Positions 1 to 11,335 of a DNA stretch of 64,000 nt are shown piece by piece. The position numbers were made by a program, and so were the translations under genes. The number at the start of each line of letters is the position of its first letter. Within the stretch, counting starts at the first letter, position 1. This DNA is from Metopolophium dirhodum (Eukaryota; Arthropoda; Insecta; Hemiptera; Aphididae): positions 94,578,083 to 94,642,082 of the forward strand of contig NC_083560.1 of assembly GCF_019925205.1 (NCBI RefSeq). Reading direction: 5' to 3'. The notes under the pieces were generated by a model, which made no database searches, was not told the origin of the DNA, and saw nothing but the letters and a program-made list of their open reading frames with translations.

Positions 1-2094
1 TTACAATATTATGCTGTACTTATGAAAATATTAGTTGCTTTCTTTCATTCAAAATTCAACCGGTTTTAAAATTGTAATATTAGGTATATTATATTTTACT
101 ATCCATATTATAAATAAATAACTCAGCAAAATGGCTATTTTCGACATAAGGGTTATAAGCGTATTTGAACATTTTATTTTAGACCGTCGTAAAAGGGAGG
201 CTATATTGCCTATTAGTCATATTATATTATATTAAAAAACAGCACTAGAATACCTGCATAATAATATATCGAATTATAACTGACTATCAAATTTCTTAAG
301 ATACCTAGTAGTACCTATAGTAGAGGTCACCAGGATCGGACCGCAGACACGTTTTTTACGGACCCTAATGGCTGCGTAATAATAAAATATATAATATAGT
401 TTTTACATTACGTTTTTATAATAAAATGACGAATAAAAATATTATCCGATATTGTGAGTATGGTATGCATATATTATAATATATATCATATACGTGTCTC
501 CTTCACCGAGCGTTATGTTGAAAGCTATTAGTGCAAAACATAATTCAAAGAAGTTGACTGATAGGTACGTTAGTAACGTTAGACGCTCATTCCAAGTAGG
601 TACGTTTTATTGCAATTTAGTAATTATTAATTGTTAATGTATAAAAAAGTCATTGGGTATTTAAATGTGTTCTGGACCGTGGGAAGTTTGGTAAGTTTCA
701 AAAACGGACCCTTGTAGAAATTAGTTGGTGACCCCTGACCTATAGTAACTATAATAATATACTATACAATTTAGTGAGATGAACAAATAAATTTAAAACA
801 CATAAATAATAATTATGGAGTACCATTTGTATATTTCTTTTCAATTAATTTACGGTAGATTTGTTGTGAATATTTGTAGGCCTACATTTAAAAAATATAA
901 TTTAATAGAATAAAATACATTTAATATGTTACTTATAACAAAAAAAAAAAAGGAATTTTGACTTAAAAAGTAAAAACTTGATTATTCCCTATAAATATAA
1001 ATTCATGTTAAATATGATCCAATAATTAGCACATATTATTATACTGTAAGTTATCCATCACAAATCACAATACTTGTATGTTTGATTTATTAAACATACA
1101 AATTGATTAATGATTATAATTGATATCGTTAAATTATAGGTAATCCATAATTATACATTTATTCAATATATCAATCAACTCATCGTCTGATTACAAATTT
1201 TCTAAATTTTAAAAGTTTGAACAATTGTAGAAAAATTGTAGTATAGGTAATATATTATTAGTAATTGTACTTCGACCAATTTTCATTTTTTAAGTGTGCA
1301 CCATCTAATTCAGAGAACAGGAAAATAATATTACCAACTTATTGTAATACTAGAAATATTAGTATTAGTATTTTTTTAAACGTGAATTAGGTACATCAAT
1401 CAGGTAGGTATAAGTAGTTACATGTCAATAATGTACATAAATACAGACCTAGGTAGTCCAGATTTTCATTTTTTTAAAATAAATTAATAAACGTGATAAT
1501 CAAGTCTAACGTAGATATCGTTTCAAGTTTTACACATGTTGTTGATATAATAATATTTTAACAGTTTATTTTGAAACAACAATGTTATAAACACAATTCA
1601 AAATTTTAATTTAATAATGTTAATAAGGTGTGTTTTTCCTGCAGCGTCAAATAGTGGAACACCACGGTGTAGTGGTCTGAAACGTTATTTAACGCAGCCA
1701 AAAAAATACATTTAAAATATTAATATTTATGTTTAGTTTTAATAAAAATCATTATCTACACATCTTAAGGAATACCGGTACAGCGTTACAACATTCTAGG
1801 TAAAATTTCACGAGAACAGTAGCATTTTTCGCAAGATGTTATCTTATTTATATCCCTCTATCACACGCGGTAAAACCTACTACGCCTTACCTACGTACTA
1901 TGACTCAAATGTTACATAAGAATGGTGCTATTCAATTTAATAAAACCTCATTGACATATAGTACTTACGTATATCCCTACACTGTTCCTTGAAAATAGAA
2001 GAAAGTAAAATGACTGAAAAAATATTCAAATTCGGGTTTCCGGTCAAAAAGATTTTATATAAGTGTAAAAATATAAAATAAATCATTAAATCAA
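1..2094. other. AT-rich intergenic stretch
   Basis: No coding region could be supported on either strand. The DNA is strongly AT-rich with short homopolymers and taggtacct-like tracts. The only structured part is the small hAT-like element at 321-737. A short palindromic stretch near 1650-1680 has no assignable role. Confidence 0.7.
321..737. mobile_element. hAT-like non-autonomous element (MITE)
   Basis: The segment is flanked by a perfect 8-bp direct repeat, acctatag, at 313-320 and 738-745. Its ends are inverted: tAGAGGTCACCA on the left and, read from the other strand, CAGGGGTCACCA on the right. An 8-bp target duplication with CAGRGGTCACCA-type ends is typical of hAT transposons. At 417 bp there is no room for a transposase, so it would depend on an enzyme supplied elsewhere. 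The interior is AT-rich with no recognisable coding. Confidence 0.8.
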
Positions 2095-3047
2095 AATCAC
2101 TTAGCTCCTCATATCCTAAATTTAAATAACGCTACCTCCTCAAGACTGAACATTATAGAAACTCTTGCTCACACATCACAGAGAACCCAATCTCAAATCC
2201 TACTTAAAATACATAAAGCCTTTATACTATTAAAACTTGATTACAAGTCTCTAATTTTTTTAAGTACCAAATCTACCCATTAAAAAATATTGGAGTCAAT
2301 TCAAAATTTAAGAATTTGACTCTCCATTGGTGCGTTCCGTTTCAGCCCCATCAAAAGTATCCTACATTTTGAAGGAATTCCTTCCCTTGCAGTACGATGA
2401 GAAGAACATAACTCCAAATTAGCAGCAAGAATGTCAAGATCTCTTCAAGGCCTAATACATCATCCAAAGCATATTTTCAAAGATACATACATAAAATACG
2501 ATCTTAAAAACATAATTCCATTTGAAACCCCTCTTTGCCCTTCGTGGCAATTTAGTGTGAATATTAATCTTGACCTACATCGATGCCCCAAAAATTCAAT
2601 TTGCCCTTACATTTATAGAAATGTATTCAAAGAAAACTGTTTACTTGCTTATCCACAAACTCACATATATACGGATGCCTCCCTCAGCAAAGGGCGTGTT
2701 GGAATGGCCATCATATGCGAGAAACCACAATTCAATAGAAACTCTTAAACAAATGTTCAAAATTTTCTGCAGAAGCTCTGGCAATTTTTAAAGCTATTTA
2801 GTACATCATTTCCAAAGTAAATGACAACGATATTACAATATTTCGTGATTCCTTCGCAGCCTTATCAGCCTTATCAGCCTTAAAAGTCAGTAACCTCTAC
2901 ATCGTCAGGAAAATTCAGAACACCCACATCATAGCACAACAATATGACAAAAATATTACATACTCTTGTATCCCTGGCCACTGCAATATAGCTGGCAATG
3001 AACAAGCAGATACAGCCACCAAACTTTCCCACTCGTCCTAGATGGCC
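2095..3047 (+). pseudogene. Decayed LINE (RT tail and RNase H)
   Basis: Read in shifting plus-strand frames, this is the C-terminal part of a jockey/I-type non-LTR retrotransposon ORF2. The stretch 2431-2748 ends in an RNase H start (YTDASLSKGRVGMAI). After a frameshift it continues at about 2765 with SAEALAIFKAI. The RNase H closing motif (PGHCNIAGNEQADTATK) lies at about 2975-3025. Upstream, 2095-2430 resembles the region after the RT thumb but is full of stops. The LTR of element A cuts the sequence off at 3048. It is an old, dead copy; the clade is uncertain. Confidence 0.75.
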
Positions 3048-3356
3048 TGTTGTAAGCTCAGTTGAATCCGTGCTTACAGAGTTCGCGGTTTGCCGTTTGT
3101 CTGGGTTTAGCCAACTAGTACCTTCGAACTGAGACGTTTATTACAGCGTTGGTTAGGTTTCCCTTAAATAATTTACTCTCAACTGTTGGTTCTAACTACT
3201 GGTTTTTATTGTACACGTTATAATAATCAAACAAAAGTAAAGACAATCTTGTAGCTCTACGTTATACAAACTGACGATCATGTGAACCCACACGTCCGCT
3301 CATACCCTATATGCTGAGTGAGCATAACCGTGCGGCGCGTGCAGGGGTTCACAACA
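3048..3356 (-). repeat. 3' LTR of element A
   Basis: The 309-bp segment starts TGTTGT and ends ACAACA, a perfect terminal inverted repeat of the LTR type. It sits immediately after the env remnant, where the 3' LTR belongs. The adjoining bases at 3357-3367, read on the minus strand, are G-rich and could be the polypurine tract. On its outer side it interrupts the LINE RNase H fragment at 3047. No second copy exists in the window, so the boundary rests on the terminal motif and gene order alone. Confidence 0.7.
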
Positions 3357-3449
3357 CCCCCGGGGCTAAACGAAAGCCCTGTTGTCCTATGGGCTTCCTA
3401 TTTTTAAATTATTTCGGGCAGTAAGCTTTTCGCCGGTTGTTGTGCAAGC

Positions 3450-5260
3450 TATAGGCTCTGCCTCTGATTGGTGCTTGCTGTTGAAGATAAGACGTTAGGA
3501 CTTCCGGTGCCCCTGGGTTTCCACTTATTTTTTAATGTACTTAATTTTCTATACAATATAATTAGAATTATTATTATTACAATTATAGTCACCGTTGTCG
3601 TGGTGTAAGTGTGCCTTTGTTGATTATTATTACTATTTAGCTCGGCGTTTATCTGTTCCTGTAAGGATTATAAATCTTCCGCGTCCCTAGCTAAATTCTT
3701 GAAATTATACTGAATGCCCTTATTAGTTGAAATATGTCGTCTATCGACGCCTCCGGTATTATTAAAATTAATTGGAATTACATTTAGAGGAATATTAGGG
3801 AAAAAGTCAATGAAGACTTTTGATTTAAATTTTCGCGTGGGAATCAGTATGGTATTTTTTGTGTATATTTTACATTTGGGGTTGATACTTATTTTCCCTA
3901 TGTTGTTTAATGTTACTCTTATAGGTTGTATTTCGTTTTCGCATGGTATTGTAATGGCTTCGTTTTGAACTACGAACAGCCATGTATTTTCTCCTGCTAG
4001 TCTGTGCCAGACTGTGGGTTTTGAAAGGAGAATTTTTTTGTTGCAATAACTGGGTATACTAGGTGGACTATTGAAAAGATTTTGCTCACAATTTTGCAAT
4101 TGGTCATTTGACATCGTTTGGACAAACGAAGGCGTTTTTCAAGACTATACATTTTGTCAGCTGAATGAAATAAAATTCTTTTGCATTTTGTCCACTGCTA
4201 TGTATGCTGATTCAGCGTCGATTATAATCACTTGATCCTGGGTTAACTACATAGGTAGTGGTATGACTTCATAGATCATAAATCTCATTCCATTTGTGAC
4301 GGGTATTTCGATAGAAAAAATTAATGTGTCATCCACACTTATCACTATAACCGTAGCTAATTTGAAAAAATTTGATATACTATTGGTAGTTGTTTTTAAT
4401 GGAAATTCGGAATTTGGCGGTAATTTGCTTTTAATGTCACTCATTTGTTGTGTGATGGTTTTTGGACTCATTATACTACTGTGGATATGTCCGAGCGTTG
4501 CATAATTAACAATGTCCACCAAATTTTCTACCTTTATCGAAAGAAGGTTGATTGTGAGTATAAGTTTTGATTGCATCTCTGTTATCCACTCATGCGTTAT
4601 TGAATCGTCGATAACTTCGGCTTGTTTCTTCACACTCTGCATTGTCTCGTGAATGTCGTTCACCGTGTTTCTAATTATTGTGGTCTGGGATTGCATCAGA
4701 TAAGAGGTGGACAGCTTGAACCGGTTGAACTCATTTATTTGGTTGTAGAAATTTTCAGCATCATTATCGTCACATGTACCGAAAAGTACATTAGCTACTC
4801 TACCGGCAGCGTTAAATAAACCTCTTTTTTTATGTCATGCGCAGTTTTATGAACTGAGGATAAAACACGTATATGATTGCTTTCAATTTGTTTCATAATA
4901 GCACTGGTCTGGACTACAAATTGCTCACATGCAGCTGTCGTCCCGTACAATTTCTTGCATTCCTGGGTTACATGTTCTATTCCCTTGTCTATCATCCACG
5001 TTTGTTCATCGTAATTTTTGAGATTTACATAGGTCAGTAGATTCCAGTAAGAGTCCGTGATACATAGGTTTCCCATAGCGTGGTAGTACATCGGTGGGCT
5101 ATCGAACTGCGTTATGTTGTATTGGTCGGAGTAGCTTGATAAGGCGATCAGTCCGTTGACGATTGTTATCCTGCAAAATTTGGAGTTTGAAGTCCGTGTA
5201 GAATTTTGTTATTTTTACGAATAGTTAAAGAAAGTGTTAATACTATGAATTGTTCACCAT
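3450..5260 (-). pseudogene. env: Env (baculovirus F-like) remnant of element A
   Basis: This lies downstream of integrase, the position of env in errantiviruses. Three blocks at 5091-4795, 4696-4247 and 4114-3668 are joined by frameshifts. The first ATG (5260) is followed at once by a stop. Around 4700-4812 is a Gly/Ala-rich stretch ending FGTCD, consistent with the fusion-peptide region of F-type envelope proteins. The middle block looks helical. Past an in-frame TAA at 3668, the same frame continues into an Ile-rich hydrophobic run (about 3550-3590) followed by a basic tail, which fits a C-terminal membrane anchor. The product would be a membrane fusion glycoprotein; this copy is clearly non-functional. 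F-family assignment is by layout and motifs only. Confidence 0.65.
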
Positions 5261-5376
5261 CCAATTTATGCTACTGGTTAGTATAAAGATTTTATATGTA
5301 CATTTTTTTTTATAAAATGAAGAATTAAGATTAGTATTGTTATTATTATTTTTTTTTTGTGTTTTTTTTTTTTATT

Positions 5377-6258
5377 CGTGGAAAAGTTTGACGTCATTAA
5401 TGTGCGTCTTAACTTCCCGGCGTCCCTTCTTTATTATTATGTTTTCGGTGTTCGTACGTCCGACCACCTCGAATGGGCCTTGTCAGTTCACGCTGAGTTT
5501 GCCTATCTTCGCATGCCATTTTGTTAACACCTTGTCCCCAACATGCACTGTAATTGGTTTTGCATTCCGGTCGTAAAGTGCCTTAGATGTCTTCTTCTTC
5601 TTCACGATAGTGTCTCGTGTGGTGTCGTGTGCGCGTTGCAGGCGTTGTTTCAGTTCGTAGCAGTAATCGTCGTAGTTGTACCGTACTTCTTCTGTGCGCG
5701 AATGAAAATTCGGAACTTCGGCCGGCTTGCCGTAAAGAAGTTCGTATGGTTGACGTTCCGTTGTTGAATGTGGCGTAGTGTTGTAGACGAACATTACAAA
5801 AGGAATGTACTCATCCCAGTCCTGAAGGTTCTTGTCCACATAGTGACGTAAGTATTCTGCCAGTGTCTTATGACTGCGTTCCAGCGCCCCATCCGCTTGT
5901 GGATGATACGCTGAGGTGTGAAACTTTTCTATCTTTAGTAGCTTACAACATGACGTGAACACTTTGCTCAAAAAGTCAGAGCCTTGGTCGCTTACGATGG
6001 ATTTCGGCGCTCCGTGGAAACATACGAATTTTTCGCAAGTGAATATTTGATTAGGTCGTCTTGTATAGTGAGGATGTAGGAGTTGTTTTTGTAGGACGTG
6101 GTGATTGGTCCGACTGTGTCCATGAATATTTTTTCAAATGGAGATCTGGCTGTAGTCGTGATGACCATAGGTTGTGTCACGGTGTGATTACTGGCTTTGT
6201 TGACCTGACAAGATTGACATTTCTTGATAAAGTCTATTACGTCTGCTTTAAGTCCCTT
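5377..6258 (-). pseudogene. pol: Integrase remnant of element A
   Basis: After the in-frame TGA at 6261-6259, the frame continues with the second half of the zinc-binding domain (KKCQSCQ) and then the retroviral integrase core. The first catalytic Asp lies in FMDTVGP (about 6130), the second in SDQGSDF (about 5980) and the Glu in ADGALERSHK (about 5890). A frameshift near 6000-6050 separates the first and second Asp. The C-terminal part (to about 5380) contains the ALYDRNAK and GPFEV-type motifs of Gypsy integrases, broken by another stop at 5483. It would insert the cDNA into the genome; this copy cannot. Confidence 0.85.
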
Positions 6259-6810
6259 TCAGGAATGTTGCATCTTGATCCTCCTTATTGTCCCGGAGAT
6301 CCCTTGGTGACCTCCTAGTTCTTCATTATGAAATTCTTCAAGAATTTTAAGTTTCTCTTCGGGGCTATAATTCTGGTGACTGTAAATTACTATTTTTATT
6401 CGTGATCCTTTAAATACATATTTTATCATGGATTTGACCTTGTCCCAATTGAGTTGGTCCAGTCCACATCCAATACGTGCCATTGCGATGTGTGAGATCA
6501 GTTCTTGTTCTGCCTTGCTTCTCAGGTTTTGGAGAGTTTTGTACATATTTTCGTACGTTGGCTTTTGGAAACTTTTCTCCGTTGTTATTAGATATAACAG
6601 TTTTTGGCCTTCATGTTCAAATTGTGCTATTTCTGTTACTCCTTTTTGTTGTCCCTTGAGTACGTCGGTATGTCCAAAACGTCGATTGAACTCCAGGGCT
6701 ATTCCGCGGGACTGGTCTAAATCTTCGGATACACAATGTGCTAGTGCATAGTCTTGAGTCGCTTCGAATAGAGATCCCCTTCTACCTCGATAACTCGGTG
6801 GTTAATTACC
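6259..6810 (-). pseudogene. TARG1-like macro domain plus zinc-binding N-terminus of integrase (element A)
   Basis: Between RNase H and integrase lies a domain not normal for Gypsy pol. It starts at about 6805 with a short strand (VIEVEGDLYS). After a frameshift near 6755 it continues with LAHCVSEDL and SRGIALEFNRRFG, a YLIT strand, KPTYENM and ARIGCGLDQLNW, and ends near 6378 (IKIVIY). The order and motifs match macro domains of the TARG1/OARD1 class, which remove ADP-ribose from glutamate or O-acetyl-ADP-ribose. The Asp of GCGLD is kept, but the Lys expected after YLIT is Thr here, so hydrolysis is doubtful. The segment 6377-6259 is the HHCC region (HNEELGGHQG) and ends at an in-frame TGA. 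Fold and family are assigned by eye, not by search. Confidence 0.75.
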
Positions 6811-7160
6811 GGAGAGTCGTTACGTTCAAAGTTATCGTAAGTACTTTCCAGGTAATTAAAATATTTTATGTGTGGTATCCTACTCAAGGCATCCGCGTTG
6901 GTATTGAGAACTCCCGGTTTGTAAATTATTTTGTAGTCATGTTCCTCTAGCTTGAGCCTCCAGCGTATGAGTCTCGCGCCTGGATCGGCCACTGAAAATA
7001 ACCATGTTAACGGTCGGTGGTCAGTGATGATGTAGAACTTGTGCCCGAATACGTAATGTCTGAATTGTTTTACGGCACACACAATGACCAGCAATTCTTT
7101 TTCTGTAGTGTTATAGTTTACCTCCGCTTTGTTAAGTGTTCTTGATATATATGATATTGG
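6811..7160 (-). pseudogene. pol: RNase H of element A, downstream part
   Basis: This is the C-terminal part of a Ty3/Gypsy RNase H: SRTLNKAEVNYNTTEKELL, then FRHYVFGHKFYIITDHRPLTWL and NTNADALSRI. The upstream part (TTDASNSAIGAVLSQG) lies at about 14105-14033. The two halves were separated by the insertion at 7161-14018, and the same five residues (PISYI) are encoded on both sides because of the 14-bp target duplication. The frame runs on towards the macro domain. The enzyme would degrade RNA in the RNA-DNA hybrid during reverse transcription. Confidence 0.9.
7147..7160. repeat. Target-site duplication, left copy (outer insertion)
   Basis: atatatgatattgg is repeated exactly at 14019-14032. 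Both copies encode the same RNase H residues of element A, so the duplication arose when the GC-rich insert entered the element. Confidence 0.9.
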
Positions 7161-7973
7161 TTCCTGGCGGGAGAGATCAAACCGAGTGAATGGGAAGGCG
7201 TACTGGCGACCTGGTCGGCGGAGGGGCGGTGATTTGGATTCAGTCAACCATTTGCAAATGACCCAGCTTTGGAGGGAGGACTCCGATGTTGTGCGCCGAA
7301 ACCAACCTCAACGGCAGAGTGCCATCAGTGGCAAAACCTTGAACGCACCAGCCCGCTGGGCCGGCAAACACAGTTTGTCGTCAAAACAAGCACAATTTGC
7401 TACCGTAAGACTGAAACCACCGAAGAGTGGGCGGAGTCAGGAACCACATACCTGACCTACGGGCAGGTAACATCTTAGTAACGTTAGGCGGAAGCGAGGG
7501 AACGGGTGCTAAGGACCATCGTAGCCGTAAGAATGGCTAAAGAAACTGCGGTGACGACGGCGACGGTGGGCTCGGATCCCCCGTTGCTGAGTGGAAACCG
7601 ACCGTTACAAACAGCACGAGGCCACCAGAACTCTGAAGGCAGCAGAGCGAGGGCAGGTCTGGGGGACTGCTGGTTACACCAGGCCGGTGTCCCCGCGCCC
7701 TTACGGGTGAAGCGCCCGCCGGTCTGGGAGGGGCTGGCGGGCCCCTGGAGCGGTCTGACCTAGGTTGCTGAAAGGGCATCGACGTAACTCCGTGAAGACT
7801 TACTGGCACGCCCATCCGCCTGGCAAGGACGGCCCAACCGGGTCACGACGAGTCAGGCGGGTAGACTGACCAGTACAAGTACACACCTGCTACCGACCGC
7901 GCCAAGACGAGTCACGTTGAGAGACTGGCTGACTAATCTGGTCCGGGAAAGGGGCAGGCGGGGTACGGTCTTG

Positions 7974-7986
7974 ACGAAGCTAGCCC
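7974..7986. repeat. Target-site duplication of the nested LINE (left copy)
   Basis: acgaagctagccc is repeated exactly at 12350-12362. It directly abuts the poly-T tract that marks the 3' end of the LINE. Confidence 0.92.
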
Positions 7987-8179
7987 TTTTTTTTTTTTTT
8001 TTTTTTTTATCGAGTGGGGGGGAGGAACTTAACCCTAAGGTATTACTTCTCCCCGTCACCCATCGTTTATTGTGGAAATATTAGTTAAAAACACAATACA
8101 TTTATTGATTATTACATTTTATGGGGGCCTCTAACCACCCTATTTTGGTCTTTGACCCACAAAGGTATAACTTAACTAG

Positions 8180-10167
8180 CTAGTTTGTCATGTTCCTCTC
8201 TTCCAGCTGCTGGGCACGCTCCAACGCCTCCTTCTGCTTCATCGTCCGTTTCGCGAATGCGGACACTGCTTCCCAAGCCTGAGTGTTGCTGAGCATCTTC
8301 GCGATCAGAGTGCCGATGTCCAGCTGGCCGATCTCTGCTTCTAACTCCTCTCTTTCAGCTGCCCATGCCCTACATTCAACCAGCGTGTGGTGCGCGTTGT
8401 CTAGAGTTGATGGACAGTGCCTACAGTTTGGCTCCTCTTTTTTCCCTATTCGGTGGGTGTAATAACTGAAGCAGCCATGCCCAGATAATACTTGAGTGAG
8501 ATGGAAGTCCATGCTCCCATGTCTCATCATCACCCAGCCTCGTACGTCATGAATTAGTGTCCGCGTCCATTCCCCTTTTTTGGCGTATTCCGTCCTCTGC
8601 AACCATTCCACCATTGTGTCACCTTTTGCCTCTTGAACTGTTTTCCTTGTCAACCCTCTTCTGATTTGGAACAGCTTCCTCCTCTCCATTGCTATGAGGT
8701 CAATTGGAGGGGTCGACGCTAAAATGTATGTCGCGTCGTATGATATTGTGTGGTACCCACAGATACTGCGAAGTGCCGCTTGCCGTTGTACCTTTAGCAG
8801 TTCTCCTCTGATAACCTTGGAGTACTCCAGCGAGGTTGCCCATATCGGGGCGCCGTACAGCATCACCGACTGGACAACACTTACCAGCAGTCGTCTGCGT
8901 GGTTCCGTGGGTCCGCCTATGTTCGGCATTAGTCTCTTGAGTGCCGTCAGCACCCACTGTCCCTTTTTAGCTGCTTCCTTTATATGTTCTCTAAACTTCA
9001 GCTTCTCGTCTATTGTCAGTCCAAGATACCTCATTGTCTTCGTTATTGGTACATCAACGCCGTTCAGTCTGATGGTGGGTTTCCTTTTTTTGTATTGCCT
9101 TTTGAAGAATACGGCTTCGGACTTCTCCGTCGCTAATGACAGTCCGAGTATGCTGATCTCTTCTGCTACCACTTCTAACGCCTCGTTTATTCGCCTTTCC
9201 ACATCTTCGGTTGTTTTGCCCCAAGCCATGACGAGCGTATCGTCGGCGAATCCTATTATCTTTGTGGATTCCGGACACCGGGCTCTTAATACTCTGTCGT
9301 ACGCTACATTCCACAGCGTCGGACCGACTACCGAACCCTGCGGCACGCCGCATGTTATGTTAATCTCTAGTTGACCAGTAGCGGAGTGGGAATGTGCCAA
9401 CGTTGCGGATCTCTCCTTGAAGTAGGCTTGGAATGTCTGCAGCAGGTACTCGGGGACATCACACTTTTGCAGCGCTGTCTTTATGTGGTCCCAGCCAATG
9501 GAATTGAACGCATTTCTAATGTCGAGGCTTACGGCGACGCAAAGTTCGTATTTTCCGAGTGCCGCATTTGCGGTCGACTCCAGTGTGCTTATTGCGTCCT
9601 CGGTCGAGCGACCCTTCCGGAAACCATACTGTTCGTCCGCGAGGCCTTGTGTGCTTTCCAAGTGTCTTTCGAGCCTCTGCACTAGGAGTAGCTCATAGAG
9701 CTTTCCAACATCGTTCAGCAAACATAAGGGTCTATATGACGATGATTCGTTTACTGGTTTTTGTCCCTTGTGGAGTAGCACTAACCTTGAGTTTTTCCAT
9801 CTCGTGGGGAAGTCACCTACTCGCAGGCACTCGTTGAACATTCCCCTGAAGAGGGTTGGTTCTGCTCTGTGGGCTGCTGTGAGTATGCAGTTGGTAAGTC
9901 CATCCGGGCTGGGCGCTTTCCTCCTGGGGGCCATACGTTTGAAGGCCTCACAGACCTCGTCCTGCGTGAAGAATGAGATGGGGGTGTCACGGCTGTACTC
10001 TATTTGGCTAGGTGGTGGCTTCGTTGGAAAGAGCGTCGCGACGATTTCCTTTAGCATCGTGGACTCCATGTTCGCCGTCGCTGGTGGGTCTTGCAGTTTC
10101 CTCAATACCAGCTTATACGGCTTGCCCCATATGTCGTTTTCTACGGTTTCGAGTAGTTCTTTCTAGC
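8180..10167 (-). CDS. LINE ORF2 reverse transcriptase (endonuclease lost)
   Basis: The open frame starts after stops near 10165; the first ATG is at 10105, giving 641 codons. It carries the whole reverse transcriptase: a fingers region with SYRPLCLLNDVGKLYE, LDIRNAFNSI, GVPQGSVVGPTLWN, the catalytic FADD at about residue 287 (FADDTLVMAWG) and the thumb-side RYLGLTIDEKLKF. At the C-terminus is a zinc knuckle (CRHCPSTLDNAHHTLVEC) found in R1/I-type LINEs. The residues ENDIWGKPYKL just upstream of the ATG normally link endonuclease to RT, so the frame is a fragment of ORF2, not a natural start. It would copy element RNA at a nick; without an endonuclease it could not make that nick itself. Confidence 0.9.
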
Positions 10168-10328
10168 CCTATTTGTACCGCTGTTTGTTAGCTATCCTCC
10201 GTTGCCGTCTGTGATCCCGTAGGGGTCGCATGCGATAACCACGTCGATGTTTCTTTCAACCACTGTTTGCTCCACCAGGTTTTGAGCCGTTCGACAGTGG
10301 TTGAGATTAATCTGTAGAAGATTAATCA
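10168..10328 (-). pseudogene. Remnant of LINE endonuclease N-terminus
   Basis: This starts MINLLQINLNHC, the first strand of an APE-type endonuclease, and runs through IDVVIACDPYG to a stop after DGNGG. Normally about 200 further residues with the catalytic His and Asp follow. Here the sequence passes within about 35 bases (two in-frame stops) to the linker before the RT. This looks like an internal deletion rather than decay. Confidence 0.8.
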
Positions 10329-11302
10329 TTGCCTCCTGGTCCGTTGGTCCTTCCGGCCTCATTACGCGGCATTGACCCAGTCGTGGCTCGCGTTTCGCAA
10401 TTCTTGGCCACATGACCATCCTTCCTACATTTGATGCAGCGGTTGGAACGATCTTCCCCCTGGCATCCTGCTGCTACATGCCCGGTTTCTAGGCATCGGA
10501 AACAAACCCTTTTCTTTTCCCCGAGCAGCTTTATCCTGCAGTTGCTCCATCCAATCCTCAATTTGGGATCAGCAGCTAGCCGCAATGCCGACTGTATCGA
10601 GGTCTCGATCTTTGCAGTGCTCCAGCCGTTGGCTGCTGTTCGGATGGTGAAGGGTTTGATGTCTGCTAGCTCTGGGTCTCTTTCAGCAAGAACTGCCCTC
10701 AGCTCTTCTATGGTTGTTGACTCGTCAAGTCCTGAGATGAGCACTGGTGCCGTTCTCATGGGCCTTCTTACGCTTACCTCATTCCCGAGCTTCTCCTTTA
10801 GTTTTTTAGCAAAGAGTTCAGCCTCCTCTTTGCTGCCAACCTCTAGGAGAATGTCACCTGCTGCTGTTCTTCTAGTCCCGACCACTTCGATGCCGAGCTC
10901 TTTTAGGTTTGGTACAGCTTCTTTCGCCTTCCTGATGACATCAGCGTAGGTTGACCCGGTCGTTGGTGCATTAAGGATGATTGCTTCGTTTTTGGGCAGT
11001 TTTTTCCTTAGATTTCTGGCCATTTTTCCCAATGAGCTACCGTTACCTCCCCTTCGTTCGCCGTTCTCGTTCTCGTTTCCTGTTTCGACTTGGCGTTTGT
11101 CTCGTTGCTGTCTTCGCGGGGGGTCGCTATGTGGTTCCAACGCCTCACTATTTGATGGTCGCTGGTGCGGTGGCTTGACCCTACGCCTATTCTTTCGCCG
11201 GTTCTCAACCGTTTCCCAGTTTCCGGTATCACTGCTGCGGTCCTGAGAGTCGTCTGTCCGCTGTTTTTGTTGAAATATTAGATTTCTTTGCATCTGTGGC
11301 TC

Positions 11303-11335
<33 letters not shown>

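Noticed and set aside
5171..5180. ttttgcag as splice acceptor for env of element A
   Set aside because: It lies inside the env reading region, downstream of the ATG at 5260, so it is probably chance.
8694..9374. 226-codon plus-strand frame
   Set aside because: It is the antisense shadow of the LINE reverse transcriptase.
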